Positions 1 to 5,457 of a DNA stretch of 6,612 nucleotides are shown here, one piece after another. Both the position numbers and the translations under genes were made by a program. Numbering within the stretch: the stretch's first letter is position 1; every line of letters begins with the position of its first letter. The DNA comes from Selenomonadaceae bacterium (lineage in GTDB: Bacteria > Bacillota > Negativicutes > Selenomonadales > Selenomonadaceae): the NCBI GenBank assembly GCA_017453765.1, contig JAFTEG010000258.1, forward strand, positions 1-6,612. Reading direction: 5' to 3'. The notes beneath the pieces were generated by a model that was given only the letters and a program-made list of their open reading frames with translations, did no database searches and had not been told where the DNA came from.

Positions 1-6
1 AAACAT

Positions 7-14
7 CTCCTTTT
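7..14 (-). promoter_or_regulatory. Ribosome binding site of a gene beyond the left edge
   Basis: On the minus strand AAAAGGAG is followed directly by ATGTTT at the window edge. That ATG has no spacing from the AGGAG, so the real start is probably a few bases outside the window. In several Firmicutes gerM is followed by rph (ribonuclease PH), which makes rph a reasonable guess for the missing gene, but nothing in the window shows it. Confidence 0.4.
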
Positions 15-43
15 GTCTAGGTTTTAGGAATTAATTATACATT

Positions 44-86
44 CTTAATTCTTCATCCTTAATTCTTCATCCTTAATCCTTAATTC
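44..86. repeat. Heptanucleotide tandem repeat
   Basis: Two perfect 14-bp units CTTAATTCTTCATC (44-57 and 58-71) are followed by the shorter CTTAATC and CTTAATTC, so the array is really a run of related 7-mers (CTTAATT, CTTCATC, CTTAATC). It lies between the terminator at 87-119 and the ribosome binding site of the next gene. A TATAAT-like hexamer on the minus strand at 34-39 sits just beyond it, without a convincing -35 box. The array could vary in copy number by slippage. Confidence 0.75.
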
Positions 87-119
87 AAAAAAGAGCCGCC
101 CTTGTGCAGGGAGACTCTT
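87..119 (-). terminator. Rho-independent terminator after the GerMN gene
   Basis: Read on the minus strand, AAGAGTC pairs with GGCTCTT (one G-U pair) and CCCT pairs with AGGG around the loop GCACA, with a single internal mismatch. The stem runs into six T residues. It begins about 20 nt past the GerMN stop codon and should end the transcript of the whole gene run to its right. Confidence 0.85.
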
Positions 120-139
120 CAAAATTTACCTGTCGGCAA

Positions 140-733
140 TTACCGCTTAATCGGTTCGCTTAAATCCATATGCCCCGCCAATGTTTCAACTTCCCTGCCG
201 TCAAACAGAAACAGTACCTGCTTTACTTCGTTAAACTCCGTCAAAGTGTCGACAACCGAATTTATCAAAAATTCTTCGCCGGTTGAGCCGCCTACAAAGT
301 TTTTCGTTATGCCGGAATCCAAATCTACAACGGCAGTGTCTTTGTCAAGGGTAATGCTTTTAATCTTCGCGCCCTTCGGAAAAATTTTTGTAAGGTCTTC
401 TTCCTTCGGCTGGTCAAGCAGACAATTCACGGCGGCAAGATATTTTTGGCTGTCTTCCGTAATTTTAATTTCGCGCTTAACCGGAATCAGTGACATACCT
501 GCTTGGTCGGGATAGTAAACTGTGATTTGCATAGACTTAACCTTATTGTCGTTCGACGATGCCTCAACCTTTGAAGTATCGTCATTTTTAGTATCAACCT
601 TTTTGTCAGGCGTCGTGACATTTTGCGCCTGCTTAGTTTCGTCAGGCGGCTTTACGTCGGGACCGGGCTGTTTTTCGCACCCCGCAGTTAAAAGCAGCAG
701 TACAGTCATTGCCGATATCAAAATCTTTTTCAT
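140..733 (-). CDS. GerMN-domain lipoprotein
   Basis: This 197-residue protein begins with a lipoprotein signal peptide; the lipobox LTAGC places the lipidated cysteine at residue 19. A charged, Lys/Asp/Pro-rich linker (about 20-66) follows. Residues about 70-190 are a GerMN domain, with the family signatures YYPD, a central AVVDLDSG strand and a closing FLFDGREVETLAGH segment. GerMN domains occur in B. subtilis GerM and in envelope lipoproteins of non-spore-formers; a role in peptidoglycan binding or cell-wall assembly is likely but not shown here. The gene starts 25 nt after the amidase stop, so the two are probably co-transcribed. The ATG at 733 is required for an intact signal peptide, yet the AGGAGG at 748-753 lies 14 nt upstream, an unusually long spacing. 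Confidence 0.9.
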   Translation of the reverse strand: MKKILISAMTVLLLLTAGCEKQPGPDVKPPDETKQAQNVTTPDKKVDTKNDDTSKVEASSNDNKVKSMQITVYYPDQAGMSLIPVKREIKITEDSQKYLAAVNCLLDQPKEEDLTKIFPKGAKIKSITLDKDTAVVDLDSGITKNFVGGSTGEEFLINSVVDTLTEFNEVKQVLFLFDGREVETLAGHMDLSEPIKR

Positions 734-758
734 AAGGTAAAATATTTCCTCCTAAAAA

Positions 759-1808
759 TTATTCGTTGAAAAATCTGTCAATGGCGGCAACTATTGCCTG
801 TGCAAGTCTTTCTTGATATTCGTCACTCGCCAAAAGGCGTTCTTCCTCGTAGTTGGTAATGAAGGCAAGCTCAATCAGCGACGAAGGGCAACGGGTATGC
901 TTTATGACGTAGAAATTAGCTGACTTTACGCCGCGATTGTTCAAGCCGCCGTAGTTGAGCAACTCTTCATTCAGCAGAGCGGCAAGACGATAGCTTTCAG
1001 CACTGCCGGAATAGTAGAAAGTTTCCATACCGTTTGAATTGGGATTTGAAAAGGCGTTGCAGTGAATGCTGATAAAAATTTCGGCATTGCCCGGCGCTTT
1101 ATTAACACGTGCACCGAGTTCAGCGGTATTCGACGCATTAGCCGACGCAACGTCCATATCGTAGCGACGCGTCATAATGACTTCGGCGCCTTTATCCGCC
1201 AAAAGTTTTTCCGTCTTTAAGGCAACTGCCAAAGTGACTTCCTTTTCAGTCAAGCCGCTCGGTCCTACAGCGCCGTTATCGGAGCCGCCGTGACCTGCGT
1301 CAAGAACAATTATGCGTCCGCTTAAATCGCCGCTTACACTGCCTTTGGGACGCGGTGACGTTTTATTTTTCTTTTCAACGTCAATTATCATACGCGAAAA
1401 CGTTTTACCTTCGGTGTTGCCGCGTGAAAATTTTGCCGTGTAGCCGTCCGCGTCAAAGTCAATTATCATGTCGAATTTAAGTTGCAGGCGGTTACTGTTA
1501 TCACGGCTTACGGAAACATTGCCGATAGTATTTTTTGCTTGAATGTTGCGTTCAATAATTCGGCTGATTCTGCCGGGCGCCGTGTCGTTAAGACTTAACG
1601 TCATTACTTCGCCGGACGCATTTAAATCTATGTCGGCATCGTCCAATTTTCCGCGATAGTCAATCTGTATTCTTACCGTTTCTCTGTCCAAATTGTATGC
1701 AAAGATATTCAACAACTCGGCTTTAGCTCGTGCCGCCTCTGCCGTAGAAAACATTGTCAAAGTGAACATCAACATTAAGGTGAGAAGTCCGAAAATCTTT
1801 TTAATCAA
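759..1808 (-). CDS. N-acetylmuramoyl-L-alanine amidase (AMIN + Amidase_3)
   Basis: This is a secreted zinc amidase that cleaves the bond between N-acetylmuramic acid and the stem-peptide L-alanine in peptidoglycan. A signal peptide ends near TAEA (about residue 25). An AMIN domain, typically a wall- or septum-targeting module, occupies about 28-145, and the Amidase_3 catalytic domain about 163-348. Visible zinc and catalytic residues are His173 (DAGHGG), Glu188 (LTEKE), His249 (SIHCNA) and Glu313 (LIELAF). I place the start at the TTG at 1808 because GGAGG at 1818-1822 is 9 nt upstream; the TTG at 1814 would be only 3 nt away. The stop lies 25 nt before the GerMN lipoprotein, and the upstream DUF3006 gene ends 46 nt before this start. 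Cell separation or wall turnover is the likely role. The family assignment is firm; AmiC-type naming would be a guess. Confidence 0.95.
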   Translation of the reverse strand: MIKKIFGLLTLMLMFTLTMFSTAEAARAKAELLNIFAYNLDRETVRIQIDYRGKLDDADIDLNASGEVMTLSLNDTAPGRISRIIERNIQAKNTIGNVSVSRDNSNRLQLKFDMIIDFDADGYTAKFSRGNTEGKTFSRMIIDVEKKNKTSPRPKGSVSGDLSGRIIVLDAGHGGSDNGAVGPSGLTEKEVTLAVALKTEKLLADKGAEVIMTRRYDMDVASANASNTAELGARVNKAPGNAEIFISIHCNAFSNPNSNGMETFYYSGSAESYRLAALLNEELLNYGGLNNRGVKSANFYVIKHTRCPSSLIELAFITNYEEERLLASDEYQERLAQAIVAAIDRFFNE

Positions 1809-1854
1809 ATACAATCTCCTCCGATTTATATCGTTAGATTCAGTTGCTTAAGAT

Positions 1855-2214
1855 TCAGTCGTTTAAAAGTTGCCGCGCAGATTCCAATGCGGCTTGAGTT
1901 TTAGCGGCGTCGTAGGAAATTTTCAGCGTCAAGTAGTCGCCGTCGCTTACGTTTTCCGGCAAGCAGGTGGAAGGCAGGTTAATCTGCGCGGAATATTCTT
2001 CGCCGCCTTCGTCGATAAACAAAACCGCCTCCGCCGTGCCGTCCTCCAATTCTTCAATCCTGTCAAGGTAGACGCTGACAATTTTTTCATCGACGCCACT
2101 TTCAATGTTAGAATCAGCGTTAATGTTAGAGTTAGTGTCAGCATTGGAGTCGACGTTATCTGTAGCATTGGAGTTAGCGTCAAAATTTATTTTTTCTTCT
2201 TTTCCTTTATCCAT
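1855..2214 (-). CDS. DUF3006 family protein with Asn/Asp/Ser-rich N-terminus
   Basis: This is a 119-residue protein without a signal peptide or membrane segment. Residues 1-40 are low complexity, rich in Asn, Asp and Ser. Residues about 43-117 match the DUF3006 pattern: a VYLDRIE opening, an acidic Glu-rich strand, and the characteristic LPENVSDGDYL segment near 85-95. The function of DUF3006 is unknown, but such genes are often found beside ComEC-like metallo-hydrolases, as here. Its ATG lies inside the end of the preceding hydrolase gene (28-nt overlap) and has no clear ribosome binding site, which suggests translational coupling. The conserved part is shorter than the whole protein, so the Asn-rich head is probably a disordered addition in this lineage. 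Confidence 0.85.
   Translation of the reverse strand: MDKGKEEKINFDANSNATDNVDSNADTNSNINADSNIESGVDEKIVSVYLDRIEELEDGTAEAVLFIDEGGEEYSAQINLPSTCLPENVSDGDYLTLKISYDAAKTQAALESARQLLND
2104..2181 (-). repeat. Degenerate in-gene repeat coding the Asn/Asp/Ser-rich head
   Basis: On the minus strand this stretch is built from imperfect 6- and 12-nt units such as GACTCCAATGCT, GACACTAACTCT and GATTCTAACATT, giving residues about 12-37 of the DUF3006 protein. The units are multiples of three, so gain or loss would change linker length without shifting the frame. Confidence 0.6.
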
Positions 2215-3203
2215 GATTTAACCCAATCTTCCTTATGTTCCGGCGTCACGGAAAAATTTTTGCCGTCGGTTTTAATTACAACGGTGCCGTTTTTCCATGA
2301 CCAAAGAATGTGGTCGGCGGGAATACCCGCATCCAAGTAAGTTTGCAACGGTTCAAGGTGCGGGTGACCATAGGTGTTGCCGCCGCGTTTATCGGTAGGT
2401 TCGCCGGCTGAAATTAAAACGTATTCGGGATTAACTACGCGCAAACAGTTTTCAGAAGAGGAAGTGCGGCTGCCGTGATGACCGGATTTAAGGATACGTC
2501 TTTTAAGTTTCTTTTCGTCAAAATCCTGCCAAATTTCGCTTTCCACTTTTAATTCCGCGTCGCCGGTGAACATCATGGTAAAATCTTTGTAGACAAGACG
2601 TCCGACGATTGATTCATTATTCGGATCAGTTTTCTGCTTGCCGCCGTTCACGTCCTTGACAAGACTTTGGGGAGGGTAAAGCACCTCGAATTTAACGCCG
2701 CCGCCGAAGTCAACCGTTTCGCCCGCCTTTAAGTTTGCGTACTTAATTTTTTCGGCTTTAACTTCTTTCACGGAGTTTTGATAAAGTTTCGACGTGGAGG
2801 CAATGCCGTTGTCGTAAACTTCTTTGACGGTGTACTTGTCGTCCTTAAGCAGTTTTTCAATGCCGCCAATGTGATCAGCGTGCGGGTGCGTCAAAATTAT
2901 TTTGTCGAATGTCGTAACGCCGGCTTTGTCAAGTTCGCTTACAAGTTTGGAGCGTTCGTCCGAATCGGAAGTATCTATTAAAATATTCTGCGTCGAAGTT
3001 TGAATCAGAAATGAATCGCCCTGCCCGACGTTCAGCATGGTAATTTTTAAATCGGCTTTAAAATCTTTACTTGAAGCCTCTGTTTTAGTTTCACTTGAAT
3101 TTTCTGCCTTAGGTTCAACGTCCGCTGAATTTTTGGACGATGAGCCGCAACCGCTGAAAAAGAGAGTAAGAAGAATCAGCGGCAATAAGAAAAGTTTCCT
3201 CAT
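2187..3203 (-). CDS. ComEC/Rec2-like metallo-beta-lactamase-fold lipoprotein
   Basis: This 338-residue protein starts with a lipoprotein signal (FFSGC, lipidated Cys19), followed by a Ser/Lys/Glu-rich linker to about residue 50. The rest is a metallo-beta-lactamase fold of the type found at the C-terminus of ComEC. Visible features are NVGQGD at 58-63, the metal motif HPHADH (His106, His108, Asp110, His111), TGDAE (Asp215), SGHHGS (His242-His243) and YGHPH near 280. It lacks the ComEC membrane channel, so it is an anchored stand-alone hydrolase facing out of the cytoplasm. Extracellular nucleic acid or a phosphodiester is a plausible substrate by analogy only. AAAAAGGAG sits about 8 nt before the ATG at 3203. 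The repeat field at 3221-3374 begins directly upstream of that site. The 3' end overlaps the DUF3006 gene by 28 nt. The C-terminus ends in a Lys-rich tail. Confidence 0.93.
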   Translation of the reverse strand: MRKLFLLPLILLTLFFSGCGSSSKNSADVEPKAENSSETKTEASSKDFKADLKITMLNVGQGDSFLIQTSTQNILIDTSDSDERSKLVSELDKAGVTTFDKIILTHPHADHIGGIEKLLKDDKYTVKEVYDNGIASTSKLYQNSVKEVKAEKIKYANLKAGETVDFGGGVKFEVLYPPQSLVKDVNGGKQKTDPNNESIVGRLVYKDFTMMFTGDAELKVESEIWQDFDEKKLKRRILKSGHHGSRTSSSENCLRVVNPEYVLISAGEPTDKRGGNTYGHPHLEPLQTYLDAGIPADHILWSWKNGTVVIKTDGKNFSVTPEHKEDWVKSWIKEKKKK

Positions 3204-3220
3204 TCAACCACTCCTTTTTA

Positions 3221-3305
3221 GATCGATAGTGACTAGATCGATAGATCGATAGTGGCTAGATCGATAGTGGTTAGATCGATAGATCGATAGTGGTTAGATC
3301 GATAG
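3221..3305. repeat. GATCGATA repeat array, left half
   Basis: Units starting with GATCGATA follow each other without spacers in lengths 15-8-15-15-8-15-9. This is a 38-bp higher-order unit (15+8+15) present twice, at 3221-3258 and 3259-3296, plus a partial copy. The units differ only at the GTGACTA, GTGGCTA or GTGGTTA tail. Seven GATC sites fall in 85 bp. The array abuts the ribosome binding site of the metallo-hydrolase gene. Confidence 0.95.
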
Positions 3306-3326
3306 AAAACCATCGATCTATCGATC
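3274..3326 (-). other. Long hairpin formed between the two repeat arrays
   Basis: GATCGATAGATCGAT at 3274-3288 is perfectly complementary to 3312-3326, giving a 15-bp stem with a 23-nt loop. The same core pairs in other registers (3236-3248 with 3314-3326 or 3330-3342). In the transcript it would fold between the HAD stop and the hydrolase ribosome binding site. No T-run follows it, so it is not a standard terminator; it could act as an mRNA-stability or attenuation structure. Confidence 0.6.
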
Positions 3327-3374
3327 CATCGATCTATCGATCCAAAAATCCATCGATCCAAAAATCCATCGATC
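3311..3374. repeat. ATCGATC repeat array, right half
   Basis: Four contiguous 16-bp units: CATCGATCTATCGATC twice (3311-3326, 3327-3342), then CAAAAATCCATCGATC twice (3343-3358, 3359-3374). Six GATC sites occur here. The sequence is largely the reverse complement of the left array and ends 4 nt before the HAD phosphatase stop codon (on the minus-strand transcript it follows that stop). Confidence 0.95.
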
Positions 3375-3378
3375 CAGT

Positions 3379-4179
3379 CTACAACACATATTTTTCTATA
3401 CCAATGGCAACCCCGTCTTCATGTACACTCGGCACAACAAATTTGGCTTTACATTTAAGATTTTCGCCCGCCGTACCCATAGCAATTCCGGTACCTGCGC
3501 GCTCAATCATTTGGATATCATTATAACCGTCGCCGAATGCATAGGAATTTTTCACATCAACGCCGATATAATTCAGCATGCAAAAAATACCTTCCGCCTT
3601 AGTAATTTTGTTTGACGAGACTTCAAGGCTTTTAAAGCGGAAAGGATCGGACCAGCCGGTAAAACCTTCCGTCGCAAGAATTTTTTTATAAATCACGTCG
3701 AGATTATCAACGTCCTTGCGAAAAGTCACGCACTCAATCTTGTACGTTACCGCGTCGTCAATTTCAAAATCGCGCACGAAGTCGGAGTAATCCACATTGA
3801 TTTTGTGAAAGAAATCTTCAACGGCTTTAAACTCACGCCGAAAATAAACTTGCGGATGACCTTCAAGCATGTATTCAATGCCTTCAGATACGGCGTAATC
3901 GCAAATTTTTTTCACGTCGGCATTGTCAAGCGCCTGTTTAAAAATAATTTTGCCGTCAAGCATGACAACGGCGCCGTTAAGCAGTACAAAGCCGTCAAAG
4001 CCGAAATTTAAAATTTCGCGTTGCAGGAAGGCATAAGGTCTCCCCGTCGCGATGAAAATGTAGTGACCGGCACTTTGCAGACGTTTCAGCGCGGCTCTAA
4101 CTCTGTCAGTAATGGAAGTAATGCCGCCTATGCCGTCAAGTAGTGTACCGTCAATGTCAAAGAAAATTGCCTTAGTCAT
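3379..4179 (-). CDS. Cof-type HAD-IIB family phosphatase
   Basis: This 266-residue cytoplasmic hydrolase belongs to the haloacid dehalogenase superfamily, subclass IIB, whose members typically dephosphorylate small sugar phosphates or nucleotide cofactors. All four motifs are present: motif I DIDGT (nucleophile Asp8, Asp10), motif II ATGRP (44-48), motif III Lys194 in NKITKAEGI, and motif IV GDGYND (216-221). The C2-type cap lies about 83-180. Length is normal for the family. The start at 4179 is set by the motif lying at residues 8-10 and by an ATGA overlap with the stop of the upstream membrane protein gene, so translation is probably coupled; an upstream in-frame ATG at 4236 would add 19 unrelated residues. 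The substrate cannot be told from sequence. Confidence 0.93.
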   Translation of the reverse strand: MTKAIFFDIDGTLLDGIGGITSITDRVRAALKRLQSAGHYIFIATGRPYAFLQREILNFGFDGFVLLNGAVVMLDGKIIFKQALDNADVKKICDYAVSEGIEYMLEGHPQVYFRREFKAVEDFFHKINVDYSDFVRDFEIDDAVTYKIECVTFRKDVDNLDVIYKKILATEGFTGWSDPFRFKSLEVSSNKITKAEGIFCMLNYIGVDVKNSYAFGDGYNDIQMIERAGTGIAMGTAGENLKCKAKFVVPSVHEDGVAIGIEKYVL

Positions 4180-4370
4180 TTTTTCTCGCCGTTCTTGTAG
4201 ACAATGAAAATGCGGACGAAAAACATTATAAGCCACAAGATAAAGCCGACAAGGTAAATTATGTCGGAAATTTGCAGGTTGGAATAATCAAAGCGCGTCA
4301 AAAGATACGCGGCGCCTGCAAGTATTAACAAGTCGAAGATGTTCACTGCTCTTTTCAAAGTTTCAAGCAA
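4176..4370 (-). CDS. Small two-helix membrane protein
   Basis: I do not recognise this gene. From the TTG at 4370 it encodes 64 residues. Two hydrophobic stretches can be seen, one about residues 11-25 (FDLLILAGAAYLL) and one about 36-57 (IIYLVGFILWLIMFFVRIFIV), separated by a short polar loop, with a Lys-rich tail. GGAGG at 4380-4384 is 9 nt before this TTG; the in-frame GTG at 4379 touches the GGAGG and is therefore unlikely. The stop overlaps the HAD phosphatase start (ATGA), so the two form a transcriptional pair. Possibly a small inner-membrane accessory protein; no function assigned. Confidence 0.75.
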   Translation of the reverse strand: MLETLKRAVNIFDLLILAGAAYLLTRFDYSNLQISDIIYLVGFILWLIMFFVRIFIVYKNGEKK

Positions 4371-4400
4371 AGCTTTCACCCTCCAAAAATTTTTTTATAG

Positions 4401-4439
4401 ATTATAATTTAATTTTGTAAATTATAACTTAAGCGTCAA
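4401..4439 (-). promoter_or_regulatory. AT-rich promoter region with perfect palindrome
   Basis: Two TATAAT hexamers lie on the minus strand (4401-4406 and 4421-4426), and TTGACG lies at 4434-4439. Spacing from TTGACG to either TATAAT (7 or 27 nt) is not canonical, so I cannot name the exact promoter. The arms TTATAATTTA (4402-4411) and TAAATTATAA (4418-4427) form a perfect 10-bp inverted repeat around ATTTTG, overlapping both -10 candidates, as an operator might. This is the only sizeable non-coding stretch between the nrdD terminator and the downstream gene run. Confidence 0.45.
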
Positions 4440-4450
4440 TATCATAAACT

Positions 4451-4496
4451 AAAAAACCCTTCAACACAAGGAAAATTTTTGTGCGAAGGATTTTTT
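4451..4496 (-). terminator. Rho-independent terminator after nrdD
   Basis: CCTTCGCACAA pairs with TTGTGTTGAAGG on the minus strand (one G-U pair and one bulged T) around an AT-rich loop, followed by GGTTTTTT. A T-run also exists on the plus-strand side, so it may work in both directions. It lies about 22 nt after the nrdD stop and separates nrdD from the next gene run. Confidence 0.88.
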
Positions 4497-4518
4497 AATT
4501 TTGGATTAAGTTAATGAA

Positions 4519-4598
4519 TTAGGCAAAAACGTTGTGTTTTACGCGTTCTGATTCTTCGGAGCGTTTTGAGTCGTTCCAACTTGTCACGTCGCCGGTCA
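4519..4598 (-). CDS. nrdD: Anaerobic ribonucleoside-triphosphate reductase, 3' exon (C-terminal 25 codons)
   Basis: Directly after the intron end, bases TG complete a codon begun in the 5' exon (probably Leu). The frame then encodes 25 residues beginning TGDVTSWNDSKR and ending in RVKHNVFA, then TAA. This fits the C-terminus of class III (anaerobic) ribonucleotide reductase: E. coli NrdD, as I remember it, has GYL, then a short turn, F/W-N-x-G/S-K, E-E and RVKH. NrdD reduces ribonucleoside triphosphates to deoxy forms using a glycyl radical installed by NrdG. In E. coli the radical glycine is in the R-V-C-G-Y-L stretch, so the intron would split the gene about two codons after that glycine. 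The rest of nrdD must lie beyond the right edge. Function depends on intron splicing. The exon is too short for certainty, but motif order and following terminator agree. Confidence 0.8.
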
Positions 4599-4645
4599 AT
4601 AGCGATAGGTAACTCTTTGATGTTATCTCCAAGTTTTCCCCCGCT
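4599..4645 (-). other. Group II intron domain VI and 3' splice site
   Basis: Two nucleotides after domain V, AGCGG pairs with TCGCT (last pair G-U), then GGG pairs with CCT (one G-U), leaving the A at 4606 unpaired. This A is the eighth nucleotide from the intron end, the expected position for the branch-point adenosine. The intron then ends ...GCTAT at 4599. Confidence 0.82.
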
Positions 4646-4647
4646 CC

Positions 4648-4681
4648 ACACCGTACGTGAGAGTTTCCCCTCATACGGCGT
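4648..4681 (-). other. Group II intron domain V (catalytic hairpin)
   Basis: A 34-nt hairpin of the expected length. ACGCCGT pairs with ACGGTGT, a two-nucleotide bulge region follows, and GAGGG pairs with CTCTC around a GAAA tetraloop. The catalytic triad position reads C-G-C rather than the commoner A-G-C; the C-G-C form is known from the Oceanobacillus iheyensis group IIC intron. No disruption is visible. Confidence 0.9.
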
Positions 4682-4749
4682 TCTATCAACTAAGGATTTA
4701 TACAATTTCAATTTCAGCTTACACATTCTTATACGATTTTGTTTTTCTG

Positions 4750-5424
4750 CTAGGCTATACTTTTCAGTCCGGCCTCTTTCCTAAGTTCGTTTATCTTAAT
4801 CAGTTGTTTTGTATTCGGGTTGATGACCTCTATATAACTTTGAATGGTTTCTTCTTTTGTTGCGTGTATCAGTTTATGCACGGGTTCAGTTATCAGGATT
4901 AAATTTTTGTAGTTGTCTGTGCCGCCTTTACTTCGTGGTTTTATGTGGTGGCAGTGTATTTCTCCGATTTTTAATTCTGTTCCCGTTACCGCACATTTCC
5001 CTTTTTGCGCTGAATAGATAGCAATTCTATTGTCTGCGTATTCGACACTGCTTCCTACAGTTGGATTTCTCATTAGCCACAGCATAACTCGCAAATCCAT
5101 TTCTAGATTTTCGTGTCGTTTCTTGCGTCCTTCCTCCGTGTAGCGGTTAATTGCTCTGTCTCTTGATAAAGCGTTATGCGTCCTTACGTATCCTACAGGT
5201 ACTATGATGTGCCCTCTCAAATACCAGACTCTTTTTGATTTGCCGTATCGCTTTTCTATTTCGTCTTTAACCTTTCCGTCTTTTCCTCTACCCTTAAGAC
5301 TTTGAGTCGCGCCCTGTCTTTTTAGTTGGTCTTTGACTTTCCGTCCTATCTTCCATTCAATATTGTTGAAGTCTTCGGATACCATTGTTGCCAAGTGATA
5401 GTAGTTGTGCAGTCCGCTACGATA
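4750..5424 (-). pseudogene. Intron-encoded protein, C-terminal fragment (X/maturase + HNH)
   Basis: This is the second half of the intron protein, in the same frame as the RT fragment but separated by the insertion. It resumes at YRSGLHNYYHLA, the maturase (X/thumb) core, which normally follows an RYNS segment like the one ending the RT fragment. After a basic linker comes an HNH nuclease: GKCAVTG, CHHIKPRSKGG, DNYKNL and a final HKLIH, about residues 155-205 of the fragment. Intact proteins use X to bind the intron RNA and HNH to nick the second DNA strand. Possible internal starts (TTG 5394, ATG 5385) have no ribosome binding site, so separate translation is doubtful. The nuclease motif residues themselves look intact. 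Confidence 0.88.
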
Positions 5425-5457
5425 AATATATACATTCTTGAAAGAAGTGGTACATAA

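Noticed and set aside
1870..2340. Long plus-strand open frame opposite the DUF3006 and hydrolase genes
   Set aside because: It is the antisense shadow of two well-supported genes, with no ribosome binding site or recognisable domain.
3221..3374. Repeat field as a CRISPR array
   Set aside because: The 8-, 15- and 16-bp units are contiguous, with no unique spacers between them, and no cas gene is visible.
3379..4236. Longer HAD phosphatase starting at the ATG at 4236
   Set aside because: It would add 19 residues unlike the family, overlap most of the membrane protein's end, and ignore the ATGA coupling at 4176-4179.
4511..4726. Open frame across the intron end (71 codons)
   Set aside because: It runs through domains V and VI and reads nrdD in the wrong frame; the RNA structure and the nrdD tail explain this stretch.
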